Shown here piece after piece: positions 24,430-36,000 of a DNA stretch of 64,000 nucleotides. A model generated the notes under the pieces. That model did not search any database and had not been told where the DNA came from. It was given only the letters and a program-made list of their open reading frames with translations. Origin of the DNA: Rhyacophila brunnea (lineage: Eukaryota; Arthropoda; Insecta; Trichoptera; Rhyacophilidae). The stretch is from contig JAGYXB010000665.1 in assembly GCA_022495005.1 (NCBI GenBank), forward strand, positions 434,001 through 498,000, written 5' to 3'. A program made the position numbers and the translations under genes. Position 1 is the first letter of the stretch. Each line of letters opens with the position of its first letter.

Positions 24430-25030
24430 CTACCAAGAAGTCGTCTAGGTAAGTGAATATTCTCAGCCAATCATTCATAGGCGTTCGGCGACCCAATTGG
24501 TCAGGGATGCAAACATAATCGGAGCGGCTAACAGCACGAACGGGAGACACGTGAATTGTAGGAGCTCCCCTCGGTAGGCTAGTCGAACGAATCGACGATG
24601 TTGAGAAGCCATGGGTACGCCTGGCTTAGATATATTATTTCTAGCCAGTCTTCTTTTTGTAAGGCGGCTGGAACCTCGTAATGGTGAATTAGTTTGAATG
24701 GCTTTGGCTGTAGTAACGCATTCAAACGCTTTCGGTTGAACACAGGGCATAGGGTCCCGTCTTGTTTCTTGATCAGAAATAGGGTTGAGAGAAAACTGGG
24801 GGTTGGACCCGCTTCTTCTATTACCCCTAAGTTCTTTAAGTCCACGATCTTGAGAGTGACCTCTGGTGATTGTTGCGTTTGAAATTCTTTCCGTAAAAGT
24901 AAAGAAGGACTTACCAATGGTGGTGTCCGCACAAAAGGTATGCGGGCTACGGCTATTTTACCAATGTTGGGGGGGGGGGGTACCCTATGCCATCCAGACT
25001 CCCCGAAAGTCTCTTAGGCGGCCCCCAATG
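24430..25030 (-). pseudogene. DIRS reverse transcriptase (degraded)
   Basis: From 25030 downward the minus strand encodes [62 protein letters not shown], a broken YF.I block (LSQAYPWLL), [20 protein letters not shown] and finally TYLDDFLVA at about 24460-24434, the catalytic YLDD. At least two frame changes and one stop are present. The 12-G run at 24969-24980 sits in its N-terminal part. Confidence 0.8.
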
Positions 25031-26279
25031 TTGGTCGTCGGACTTGCTTCCTAGCGCTCGGACCGAACACACATATCCGCAAATCGCTCCGACCCGAATT
25101 TTATTTCTCTACCTGAATTTGCTCTCTAGCCGATAACCATTTGAACCCAGCCGCCTCGCTCTGAGTTGAAAAGTTTGTTTTAAAATATTCGACTTTTGTG
25201 TTCGGCTTTCGCTTCATTTATATTGCCGCGAATACCGTGCATCCTGACGAGCGTTCTCGCGAGATTGCTGCGAGCCCAGGAGCGACTCCGGGATAAGTCT
25301 GAAAAAAGGAGACGCGCTCATCGTGTAAACAATATATGACAGAGCATTCTATAATTTCCGGCTTGTCCGTGTAAATTGCCCCAGTTCTCGCGAAGTCTCC
25401 AGAGATCGCCTCCCAGGATACTCGGGATCGAAAGCTAAGTAATCTAACAAACAATAAAATTGCACCACAGAACCATTACCTTAAATCAATCACTATTTAA
25501 TACCTAAAGTTCATAAATTACAGTCTCAATTTATCTAACTAAAATCATTTCATTACAATTAGTATACTAATTATCTCTGTAAAACCACTTAATTGACCTA
25601 ACTTCAAAAATTAATTAAAAACGAAGCAAGTCCAACTCACTACCGATAGCATACAATACGTTACCTTGATAGAATACCATACCTACCGCCCGCACATAGC
25701 TATCACAGTAAGAATATTATTCGTACGCAAACGGTAAATTCTACTCTATTCTATTACCAATTCGCTCTTAAATAATTCCATTGCAATCAGTATAGCTATT
25801 ATAAATTATTGAGCTCCATCAGCATAATTTTTTTTTAAAACCATAACTCGTTATCAGAAACTTTATACTAAACAGCACTCGCCTAGCCCTCTCAAATAAA
25901 AATTCAATTCAAATTAAATTTTAAAATAAATTAATTCAGTACATGCCTAGTCCTGTACCACAGGTTATCAGTAGGTAGCTCACAAAATATCCAACACTAT
26001 ATATGTAACTTAAAGCCCCTTCAAACATAGCATCAGCCTTTACTTTATTTATATAATATATAACCATATACTTATTAATTTAATTCTAGAAAGCACAATC
26101 CGACCGCCCGATAAATAATTATTCCCGATAAAAATAATCGTCAACTTAACAACCTCGCAGCCTTCAAAAAATTTATCTATTCACAAAAGTCTTCGCTCCA
26201 AACACAAAGTTACAAATTCTCAGAACTGCAGCCCTTAAATCAACCTTTTTTTTACCTACCTAATAACAATATCCTGAAA
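25031..26279. other. Unassigned stretch between DIRS RT and LINE ORF1
   Basis: 25031-25450 has a higher G+C content (CGCTCGG, GCTCCGACCC, CTCGCGAG motifs). 25451-26280 is AT-rich without coding. It may be LINE 5' UTR, DIRS gag-RT spacer or a third insertion; nothing here decides. Confidence 0.35.
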
Positions 26280-26547
26280 CAAATTGGTTTTATATTCTTC
26301 ATTTCAAAACATATCTGTTTGGTGGTAATTATTGTATGCGACGATTATTGCTATTGTGATGTTCTGAGGGAATTGAGTTAGCAATACTAGTAACTTGTAG
26401 TAATTAATAGTACCTACCAACGTATGCTCTAATAACGTTTAGTAACGTCTGTCTAACTACCCTAAATCGCAGCGTTGCCAAACTGATTTGATCCAACTGC
26501 TTATTTTGAAATAAATTTGTTAAAGTAGGTAACGTCTTTGTTCTAAA

Positions 26548-27945
26548 ATGGGTAAAAAATCGCCTGCCAAATCTGCCGAGGGCTCAACGATTAATTCCAC
26601 TTGTCAAAAGACGCCTTCGTCTCTGACGACAGTGACCGTGACAGCCGTTACGTTTTTGGTGACCATCATCACAGAGGTTACGAAGGCTTCCGCAGAACTG
26701 GAAGCCCTCAAAAATGTCAGTCGGTCAGCGAAGGAGTCGATATCGAATAGTCTGGGCGTAATCAGGCTCGCGTGTCAGGCTGCAGAGCTGGAAAAACGCG
26801 AGCTTGAGAGCGCTCTCATCAAATCTAAGGCGCGTGCTGAGGTGACCAGAGATCTGCTCAATCAAGAAAAGCGCCACACAACGCAGCTCTCAACTGATCG
26901 CCGACCTGTCACAAGAATCTTTAGCGAAGCACCTGCGCACATGGAGAGTGAACTGTCACCGCAAATCCTTACCCCTAAAAATTCGCGTAGTGCTAGCAAC
27001 ATTTCGCTGCGGCCAGCACAGCCGCATTCAGCCAGTTCCGCAAGACCCGAAACTGTCATTCCCAATAGACCTGTACCGGCAAAGCGTTCCTTTGCGGAAG
27101 TTTCCGGGGCTACACGATCTTCTGGGAAGCCTGAGATTACACCTGTCTTGGAGTTCCCGGCTTCGACTACAGCTACATCGGGGAAAGTTCGTTCACGTCA
27201 TGCTGTGATTTTAACAAGCAAAGACAATAATAAGACGAGTGAGGAGGTTGAAAAATGTATCAGAGAAACGGTGGACGTCTCCGGTCTAGGGATCGCTGTT
27301 GTGTCATTGGCGAGGACGACTCACAACAAGTGCATCGTCAAAGTCATGAGCGAGGACGACTCCCGGAGACTGTTGGACGCTGTCAGTGACTCGGAGGTTC
27401 TCACCGCATCGGTCAGCTCACTGAAAAGGCCAAGGGTTGTCCTAAAGGGTATTGAGGAAAACTTTAATGGGGAACAATTGATAACTGCAGTACGTTATCA
27501 AAATGCCTTCATCAGAACGTCACCGAACGATTCCTTCAGGGTTGTGTTCAAAACAAAAGGTCGCATCCAGGGCAAATCCAATTACATTCTGGAGGTGAAG
27601 TCCTCCTTGTATCATAAGATGGTGGAAGTTGGTGGCCTGAACGTTGGTTTCCAGCGGGTTCGAGTGCAGCCATGCTCTAGTGTTGTCCATTGCACGAAAT
27701 GCCTGGGGTATGGGCATACTGGTCATACTTGCAAGGAAGCCTTTGCGTGTCGGGGATGTGGGGGGGACCACAAAATTGCGGAGTGTCCCAAAAAGGGAAA
27801 GTTGACATGCGTCAACTGCGTCCGGAAAAATAGGCGGCTCCATCTGACGGCTCCGACGGGTCACAGCCCTCTATCGCGCGCATGCATATTGCACCGCCAA
27901 CAAGAAGCCAAGTCTACTTCCGCAACTGACTTCGAAAACCAATAA
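26548..27945 (+). CDS. LINE ORF1, gag-like RNA-binding protein, intact 465 aa
   Basis: Uninterrupted 465-codon frame. Residues 50-115 are rich in charged heptads (a likely coiled coil), 116-205 are Ser/Pro-rich, and 215-375 correspond to the RRM-like/pre-zinc region of jockey/R1 gag proteins. It ends with zinc knuckles CTKCLGYGHTGHTC, CRGCGGDHKIAEC and a third Cys-rich motif beginning CVNC. Such proteins bind the LINE RNA and help form the RNP. ORF1 is intact while ORF2 is broken, consistent with fairly recent insertion. Confidence 0.85.
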   Translation: MGKKSPAKSAEGSTINSTCQKTPSSLTTVTVTAVTFLVTIITEVTKASAELEALKNVSRSAKESISNSLGVIRLACQAAELEKRELESALIKSKARAEVTRDLLNQEKRHTTQLSTDRRPVTRIFSEAPAHMESELSPQILTPKNSRSASNISLRPAQPHSASSARPETVIPNRPVPAKRSFAEVSGATRSSGKPEITPVLEFPASTTATSGKVRSRHAVILTSKDNNKTSEEVEKCIRETVDVSGLGIAVVSLARTTHNKCIVKVMSEDDSRRLLDAVSDSEVLTASVSSLKRPRVVLKGIEENFNGEQLITAVRYQNAFIRTSPNDSFRVVFKTKGRIQGKSNYILEVKSSLYHKMVEVGGLNVGFQRVRVQPCSSVVHCTKCLGYGHTGHTCKEAFACRGCGGDHKIAECPKKGKLTCVNCVRKNRRLHLTAPTGHSPLSRACILHRQQEAKSTSATDFENQ

Positions 27946-27959
27946 TTGCTATACACCTA

Positions 27960-30900
27960 AAAGTTGCACAAGCGAATCTTGCACGGTGTGAGGTTGCCAC
28001 AGTCTCTTTCATCAGGTATATGGAATCTAATAACGTGGACCTGGCTTTAATCCAGGAACCGTACACTGGCAACACGGGTCAAATCCGTTCGTCGCTTTTT
28101 TCAGGTATCATTTTTCAGAAGCCGAGCAGTCTGTATCCAGTGAAGGCAGCTATTCTTGTGCGTCGAATGTCATCTCTAACCCACTGCATTTTACTTTCCG
28201 AGTTTAGCTCATATAGTTGCGCTGTTGTAGAACTCGACTACTTAGGAGAAACGCTACTGGTCGGATCACTGTATTGCGCGCCGTCGGTGCACATCGATGA
28301 ATCGCTGACCGGCATGAGCAGGCTAATGAACACTTCAAAGTGTCACAGGCTGTTACTCGGAGGCGACGTAAACGGAAAGAGCATCTGGTGGGGCAGTCGA
28401 CGTACTGATAGCAGAGGCACAGCCGTGTCAGATTTTTTAGCACAGCACGACCTAAACGTATTAAACGAGGGTTCTGTCCCAACGTTTGAAACGATCAGAA
28501 GAACTCGTAAGCTGGAAAGCTATATTGATATTACTGCGTGTTCCAACGCTCTGCTCACCAGAGTTGAAAATTGGAGAGTATGTCGTGATGCAGCGTTGGG
28601 ATCCGACCACAATGCGATTGTTTTTTCATTACAGGCCGCAGATAGCTAAACGAACGCACAAGCTACGCTGCAAACAAAACTTCAAATGTCAATCAACAGC
28701 GACCAGGTTTGTTTAAGACGTCCAAGGCTAACTGGATAGATTTTGGGCTTGCACTTATTTCCCAGATTCAGGATCGCGGTATCACTGTAGATAGTTTGGA
28801 TAGCGTCACAGACGCACATGAGCTCGAAAACATTGTCAAAGAATGGTCATTGGCGAACGAGTCAGCATGCGAGAGCACGATGGTGCGCTCTTCGGGCGAA
28901 GGATTTCAAAGAAAAAGTAGTCCATGGTGGAGTCCGAAACTGGATACACTGAAGACGGCTTTTAGAGTAGCAAGGACAAAATTTCGAAATTCAGGCGTGG
29001 TTCGACGGCCGTTCACTCGACAGATTTTTGAAGCCGCAAAGAATAAGTATGAAACTGCGATTGCGGAAGCGAAATTAGAAAGCTGGAAGAGCCATTGCTC
29101 GGCTCAGGGAAAAGAGAATGTTTGGTCTAGTCTTCAGAGATTGCTCAAAAGTAAGGCGTTCAAACCGCCTGAAACTCTGACAATCAACGGTCGCATGACC
29201 TCTTCGGCTCTCGAATCTGCAGAGGCTCTTCTTGCGTATTTTTTTCCAGACGACAGTATTGCAAACGAAACGGAGCAACAGACATTGATCCGAAATTCGG
29301 CCTCGATTCCTTCAGAGGAAGATGATGACGAGAACTTCACTCTCGAGGAGGTCGAAAGAACAATGAGGCTGTTCAATCCAGCTAAAGCTCCGGGACACGT
29401 CAGTTTCATGGCGGGTATCTGTCTCAATTCATTCTTAACTGTTCCTAGCATAGTTGTCGCTCTTTATAATGCTTGTTTACGAATTGGTCATTTTCCAAAA
29501 ATCTGGAAGGTAGCTAGAGTGGTGGTCATTCTCAAACCGGGAAAGGACGACTACGCTAACGTCTCGTCATATCGGCCCATCGGATTGCTGCCCGTGTTCG
29601 GTAAAGTACTCGAAAAATTATTTATTAATCGAGTTTCCTGGAAACTTCAGACTAAACATCTGCTCAGCGAATACCAGTACGGTTTCACCCCTCAAAAGAG
29701 TACTGAAGACGCGCTTCATGCAGCAATTGATAGAATCAGGGGGGCTTACCGCGATGGTCGGCTCGTAGTGGCGGTATCTCTTGATATCAAAGGCGCGTTT
29801 GACAACGCATGGTGGCCATATCTTCTTCAACAGTTGAAATCTAAAAATTGTCCCGCTAACATTTTCAGGCTCATCAAAAACTATCTATCCGACCGAGAAG
29901 TCTTCGACGAATATGCTGGAGCATCTGCTACCAAAGAGACATCAAAGGGATGCATACAAGGTTTGTCTTGCGGCCCTGTACTGTGGAACATAGTTCTCGA
30001 CGATCTTCTCTCTATGCCGTTTCCTGAAGGTGTACACGCACAGGCCTTTGCTGATGATGTTTTGCTGATTATGGAATCCAAAGAACTTGATTCTCTATAA
30101 ACCATGACTAACAGCGTGCTGGAGAGCGTCGAGGCCTGGGGAAGGAAGGTCAAACTGTCTTTCTCCGCGGAGAAAACGAAGGCCTTATTCTTTACTAGGA
30201 GGCGCGTCTCTCCGCCTTCGCTGGTGATGAATGGGCAACCTCTATCTTTTTCTAGGGATTTTAAACTTTTAGGGGTTGTAATCGATGACAAACTAAATTG
30301 GTCAAAGCATGCGGACAGCATCTGCAAAAGAGCAGCAGTGACTTCGCTCAAACTAGCAAGAATGGCCAAACCCACATGGGGTGTATCTTCTGTGCTATTG
30401 AGCCTATGATCACGTATGCGGCCAGCATATGGCATGAAGCTGCCAAACGGAAAAACATAGCAAAAAAACTCAATACGGTTCAGCGAGCACTAGCGATACG
30501 AATATGCAGAGCTTACCGAACGGCTTCGCTCAATTCAACGCAAGCTCTAGCAGGACTTATGCCTCTAGATTTACGTTTAAAACAAATCGCTCTCATTTAC
30601 AGAGCTAAGAAGGGCGAGGAGGGCCTCGCAGGTTTTCTGCCTGACGACAGGCTTTTCGAAAAACCGGTGGACTATAGAAGGCTGCCACACCCGGCTAGAC
30701 TATTTTCTGAAGTGGTTTCTTATTCTGCAACGTTGGAAAGCAACGAATGCAATAACATGCCGATTTTCACGGATGGGAGCAAAATTGATGGCGGTACTGG
30801 TGCAGGGTTTGTGGCATACATTAATGGCGGTGAGATAGCGGCTTGTAAGTACCGCCTTGCCAGCTATTGTACGGTAATGCAGGCCGAACTCTATGCCATC

Positions 30901-31650
30901 CAATGCGCTCTGGAGTGGGCAGGCTCAGATGCAATCCAGCGAAAGCTCACCGAAAACCATAGTATTTGTATTTATTCGGACTCCAAAAGCTCAATCCAAG
31001 CAATTGGAGATCCCTTGTCTACTAATCCGATTGTCTTTTCTATTCACAGTGAGTCCGCTCAACTGAGACGGCGCCACCCGGAGGTGCACTTCAAGTGGAT
31101 AAGGGGACACACCGGGATAGAAGGAAATGAAAGAGCTGACAAATTGGCTCGGCATGGTGCCTCTGAACCCAAGACCGCGATAGCTTATGACAAATTTCCT
31201 CTGAGCTACGCGAAAATTACAATTTCAGATATGGTGAAAAACGAATGGAACTCACGATACATAAACTCATCGACAGGGGAGTTGACCCGAAAGTTTTTAC
31301 CTTCAATTTTAGCAGCACGAGACGTCAGGGTGCATAAAGGGCTGTGTTTTGAGATGACTCAGATTCTTACAGGTCACGGAGTCATGCGAGCATACCTGCA
31401 CCGGTTTAAAATAACATCTGATGGAAAGTGTCCATGCGACGACGGAAGCGACCAGGACGTCTTACATTTACTCCTAGATTGTCAAATCTTTAGCAAGGAG
31501 CGGCACAACCTGAACTTTTTATTACAGATGACAGATGCGGACATTCGAGACCTTCCGGGGACCATGGCAAACAAGGCCGGAAGAGATGCACTTTTTAATT
31601 TCTGTATTGATGTAATAAAAAGAATAAAAATAATAAATGGTGACATGTAA
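27960..31650 (+). pseudogene. LINE ORF2: endonuclease, reverse transcriptase, RNase H (broken)
   Basis: The frame opens near AQANLARCEVATVSFIRY (about 27965) and encodes an apurinic-type endonuclease (ALIQEPYTG, LLLGGDVNGKSIWWGS, SYIDIT, GSDHNAIV) to a stop at 28649. Reading resumes at 28709 with the RT (KPGKDDYANVSSYRPIGLLP, SLDIKGAFDNAWW, GCIQGLSCGPVLWN, QAFADDVLL). A TAA at 30098-30100 interrupts it, and a shift near 30400 leads to the thumb and RNase H (FTDGSKIDGGTGAGF, MQAELYAIQ, YSDSKSS, GHTGIEGNERADKL). Thus about three lesions: a shift near 28640, a nonsense codon and a shift near 30400. RNase H catalytic Asp, Glu, Asp and Asp/His are all present. This layout fits the R1/I group. Confidence 0.85.
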
Positions 31651-31879
31651 AGATGATTCATGCCTTTCAGATCCAGTGACTGCAATCATATAAGATAGGA
31701 TAAGTATATACTTAGAATATCAGTCCTATGCGACATTTCTTTTACCACGGGAAAAAACTCGACTACAAATCGCAGTCCTCAGTTCCCAATGAATACGACA
31801 AAATATTCATCAGAATCACCTCCGCCTTGCGCTACTAAGAATTTTCCAGGGTTTTTGCAAGGCGGTTTCATAGGCCCTG

Positions 31880-32652
31880 GCCGAATTCAAATTAGCAATA
31901 CCCGATGCGGGTAGAAGAACAGTTTTCAATAAGGCATATTCTCTCAGCCGGCACAATTTTTATTTGACTAGCATCAAGTAGAGTAGTTTGCGTGCCAAAG
32001 TCCTTAAGAAACCTTGAAAGTAAATGCGATGTATCCATAAAGGCATCTAGAAAAGAAAAAAAAATGTTGGTCGTCCAGATGCGGTCAATTCCGCTTAAAG
32101 TACGGATCCCTGGTGGAGCCCGTACCTCCGATGGAGAACTCCCTTCCCACAGGATGTCGCCCGTTAGGAGTACCCTAGCCATAATGTGAGTTTGAGAGTC
32201 TTCTGGGACTCTGAGCTCGGAGAAATCCTTGATAGTGCCTCCCGAGTGAAGGTATCCTTCACTGAGGACGAAATCACCTGGCGCTGAGCTTGTATAATCT
32301 CGGCGCGCTTCCCGGTAAGGATCTTAGTCATGTCCTCGCAAATTTTATTACCCCCAAAACCCTCTTCGATTTTTTGGTACAGGCCCATCGCTGTTATGAT
32401 GTTTTGAGGATTGGTTGCCCAATCCACTAACCCTTGCATACTCTTCCAGAAGCTGTCCCGTTGGGAAAACATCGCATTCTGGAAGGCCGCGATGGTCCTC
32501 TCCGTCAGATGGTTAGCTGATGACGAGTGGTCGTACCGACGCAATTCGTTATTTAGACCTAACTCTACGAACGCCAAGAATTGTTTTTGGGTGTTGTGCC
32601 ACTCCTTGCCGGTCCCCCTGCTGAAATAAGGTACGTAACGATGATACCTCAA
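31880..32652 (-). pseudogene. DIRS gag-like protein (degraded)
   Basis: Minus-strand open stretch 32652-32164 encodes a helical protein (FLAFVELGLNNELRRYDHSS, HLTERTIAAFQNAMFSQRDS, MTKILTGKRAEIIQAQRQVI) and continues in another frame to about 31880 (SARAYETALQKPWKIL). Its position next to the 5' inverted repeat and its helical nature fit a DIRS gag; DIRS gag proteins are poorly conserved, so the name rests mainly on position. Confidence 0.55.
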
Positions 32653-32880
32653 ACATCAGCATCTTAATCGGCGCTCGTAAGTTGAACTTTTCCTCCTGTA
32701 GCAGTTCTGCTTCACCGTCTGGTGTCCATTGCTTTTAGAATATCCTCAACGGTCATTCAGATGTTGCGCCATAATCACTGATCACTTAACTATCACTTAA
32801 CGTTCGTCCAAGATAATTTTTTTGATAGTTAGAAATGAAATGTCAGACGCTACATCTAAACAATAAGAAAGTCAAATCCA

Positions 32881-33064
32881 GAATGAAGACAAAGGAGTCC
32901 CAAACTCCCTACATAAAAAAAGGACGCGTGGGTATGACCAGTAAATAAAAAGGGATGAATGACCAACGACAAGATAAAGGAAATTAAATTACTAGAATAA
33001 CACCTCACGCGAAGAAGGAAGAGCAAACCCTATCTCAAGGACTTCAAAGTCAAATTCGAATAAT
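32881..33064. repeat. DIRS right inverted terminal repeat (5' end of element)
   Basis: Reverse complement of the left repeat over about 180 bp. It ends outward at ATTATTCG read on the minus strand, without the 35-base extension of the left copy. Confidence 0.85.
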
Positions 33065-36000
33065 CAAGATTTTTAGCTCTTCTTGCCAAATCCAAAATAT
33101 ATTATAACAAAACATATTATGTTATGAACAAAACATATAATATGTGCATTATTTGGCTGAATATTGCAATGTGATAATCCACAGCCGACTCTATTATCTG
33201 AAGATAGCGCTGGATAATCTAAAAAAATTAATCACCACTATAGGACAGAGGTAGCGAACTTTTTACGTTTGGGTGCCATTTTTTTTATAAATAAAATAAT
33301 TCTGAACATCATTTTCAACTGTGACCGAGCATATTTCCTTTTTTTATTTTTCCAAAAAAATCATCTAGAATAAGTCGAAAGCATTTTTAATATAAATACA
33401 TAAAAAAAAAAATCTTTCCTTTAACAAAAAACACTTCCCGATTTTTCCCGATCCACAGCTTTTTCTTCGAAAAAATATCTCTCCAGAACACGAGTTGATG
33501 TACCACTTTTGACAAGCGTATCGTGACGATACTATCGTCTGTGTTTTTAAAGTTCAACATTTCTTCCACGTACCTGCGGAATTTCCGCGTATGCTAAACG
33601 TGGAGCGCATGCCATAGGTTTAGCAGCGCTATCAAGAAATATATAACTCCATGGACTGTGTTGTGTCTAAATATAATGACTCTAGATCAGCAGCCAGCAC
33701 CATCATTAATAAATGTCTTCTACTTCGCTAGCCACTTCCTCGATCATCGATGATCATATTAGCTAACTTTTTCCCAAAGCAGTAACGCGGTATATCGTCG
33801 AACTACTCAAGTTTTGTTAGTGATATTCGGTATGGTTTCAGATGTAGCGCTTCTTCTATTTCCCTATCAATCATGACCCTCGTAGTCCAATCAGTTTTAA
33901 ATTTGCTTCTCATACCGGGGTTTCTGGGTTCGATCTCGGTAAGATCACAATATATTTGCGTGAGTCTCAATTTGGGTGTTTCTGTGATTATTTCACCGTT
34001 AGTGCTACCTACTGTAAGTACCTACGTAATTGTGTCTCGTAGCATGGAAAATATGTTTTTGTTAGCAATGTCTGTAATACTTTATAAAATTAATATAATA
34101 ATTTTAATTGGTATACATGTTAAATCGAAATACCTCCTTAGTATTTACATACCAAGAGGTTTCTTAGGAATCACCTAACATAAAGTATCATATCTACCGG
34201 ATCCATAGAGCCGGTACAAAAATCATCTCATAGAGCTGCTCTATGAATTGATGTTTGTACAGCTCACCCGTGCATAGACATGACTACGCTCCCATATTCG
34301 CAGTGACGGCATGCGTTGCTTAGGGGCTGTAAAATATAAATGGCGACAAATGAAGGAACGAATATGATTTTGGAAGCAGTAGCTGTTTTCCATGAAGCGG
34401 GCGATGCGGTCGCTTCGTTAGAAAATACTGATATTTTAATTTCAAAACATCCATACTTGTAAGCGCCTCAGACCTCTACGCACCTCAAACCATCGCTGTT
34501 TGAGATTAGATTTCGTGGAAAACCTCTAATCCTCAGTAAATTATTTGTGCATGTGATTTTTTTTGTTGCATTTGTCTGTTTAATCCAACATGATAAGATA
34601 GATAGATATATACTTTTGACTTTACTATTTTGCGTACAATTTGAGACTAAGAATGAAATGGTGCGGCATTATAAGTGTGTCTGGCTAAGGGCGGTACTTT
34701 GCCTAGGGACGTCACTGGATTAGTGTATTAGCTACTGTATTTATTATTAAAATTTGCCAACATACGTATACCATTTTATATTGTATGATATGGTACCTGC
34801 ATTTTTTTTCTAGTGACCTCTAGACAAGAAAATTTTATTATTATGTGGTAAAGAGTTGTGTATGTAATGAGTGTAATTTATGTATTAATGACAATAAGTT
34901 GTTTTATAATTATCATTATAATGATTATTTTTTAGAAGCACGGCAAACAGTTAGGAGCGAATGCATTTTTGACAAAGAAGTGCATAGAACAGAATTGCGT
35001 GCATTTGATTAACGATTAACCCGTCACATGGCAATCATGTAATTTTGCCATATTGCGTCTAGACTCTAGAGGCGTTGATTATGAGTCTTATTTGAAACTG
35101 TATGCCGTATAACACTATTTCAAACTTAGTTTATTTGGTACATAGGTATAGATACGAGTATTATGAATTAGTATAATATATAAGGTCACGTACGTATTCG
35201 AATGTAATGTTCTTCGATTTAAATTATTTGACTGCGACATTCGATCTAGTGGCATAGATTAGATAATATATTATCTAAGTACATATTATTATTATATAAT
35301 GATTATACATACTGATTAGTGATTATTTTAATTTAGTCGATGCCTGGTCAGCATTAAATAATTTGTTTAATATTTGCATAACATCAGATTAAAATATCTT
35401 CTCCTACTAATTCTACTTATAACTAAATAATAAAATAATGTTAGTGGCATGCAGTGTTGTCATGATATTTGTGATGAATAAATGTCACTTTTTACATGAT
35501 TTTTTAAAATATACCTACTTGTGAGATTATGTCAATATGCACGCTTTCACCAAACACAATCATTGAATTCCATACATTTTTGTCCAATCTACTGATACAT
35601 ATTTTGAAAAAAAAAATCAAAAAATCTACTGAATTTTGAATATGTTAGTTGGCAACACTGGTGGCATATGCTGGAAAATACAAAATAATGAATATTATCA
35701 TTTATTAACGTTATAGTACGTATTGATACGTGTATTTTATTTATATATGTATCCTATTTTATCTCTGGTGGCGTCGAAAGGGGGAGGTTGCTAGGGCGAG
35801 GAAGAGTGTTGCCAAATGTTATTGATAAAAACATGCCAGACGGGGTACGAAAACAAGATTTTTAATAATTAATTGAGTACTTTTTAGTGTATTTATTTGA
35901 ATTAAATAATATAGATTTTACTAAAAGCTTTGGTATCGTGACCGCATCAAAGCTCGATTCGATTCTAAATAAATCGACGTTTTTTTTTTAATTTTAAGGG

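Larger units (their letters stand above)
26280..31720 (+). mobile_element. R1/I-type non-LTR retrotransposon nested in the DIRS element
   Basis: Two-ORF LINE on the plus strand: a gag-like ORF1 with zinc knuckles and an ORF2 with endonuclease, reverse transcriptase and RNase H. It lies between the DIRS gag and RT and in the opposite orientation, so it inserted later. The exact ends are not resolved: the 5' boundary is somewhere between 25030 and 26547, the 3' boundary near 31720 after a short 3' UTR without a long poly(A). No target duplication was identified. Confidence 0.8.
21554..33064 (-). mobile_element. DIRS-type tyrosine-recombinase retrotransposon, interrupted by a LINE
   Basis: Inverted terminal repeats (about 180 bp shared) lie at 21588-21769 and 32881-33064, and an internal complementary region lies at 21805-21893. 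Coding runs on the minus strand in order gag (about 32650-31880), RT (25030-24430), RNase H (23750-23480) and tyrosine recombinase (22810-22116). This is the order and repeat architecture of DIRS elements, which integrate by recombinase without target duplication; both ends and the internal region share an ATT trinucleotide. All frames carry stops or shifts. A LINE of about 5.4 kb splits gag from RT; without it the element would be near 6 kb, usual for DIRS. Confidence 0.85.

Noticed and set aside
25028..26278. Solo LTR beginning TGTTGG
   Set aside because: No convincing CA end with matching target duplication; DIRS coding appears to reach 25030.
33246..33620. hAT-like terminus CAGAGGTAGCGAACTTTTTA
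   Set aside because: No matching opposite terminus or target duplication could be found.
33873..34178. 101-codon hydrophobic open frame on the plus strand
   Set aside because: Composition is that of AT-rich noncoding DNA, with no family motif, splice support or promoter.
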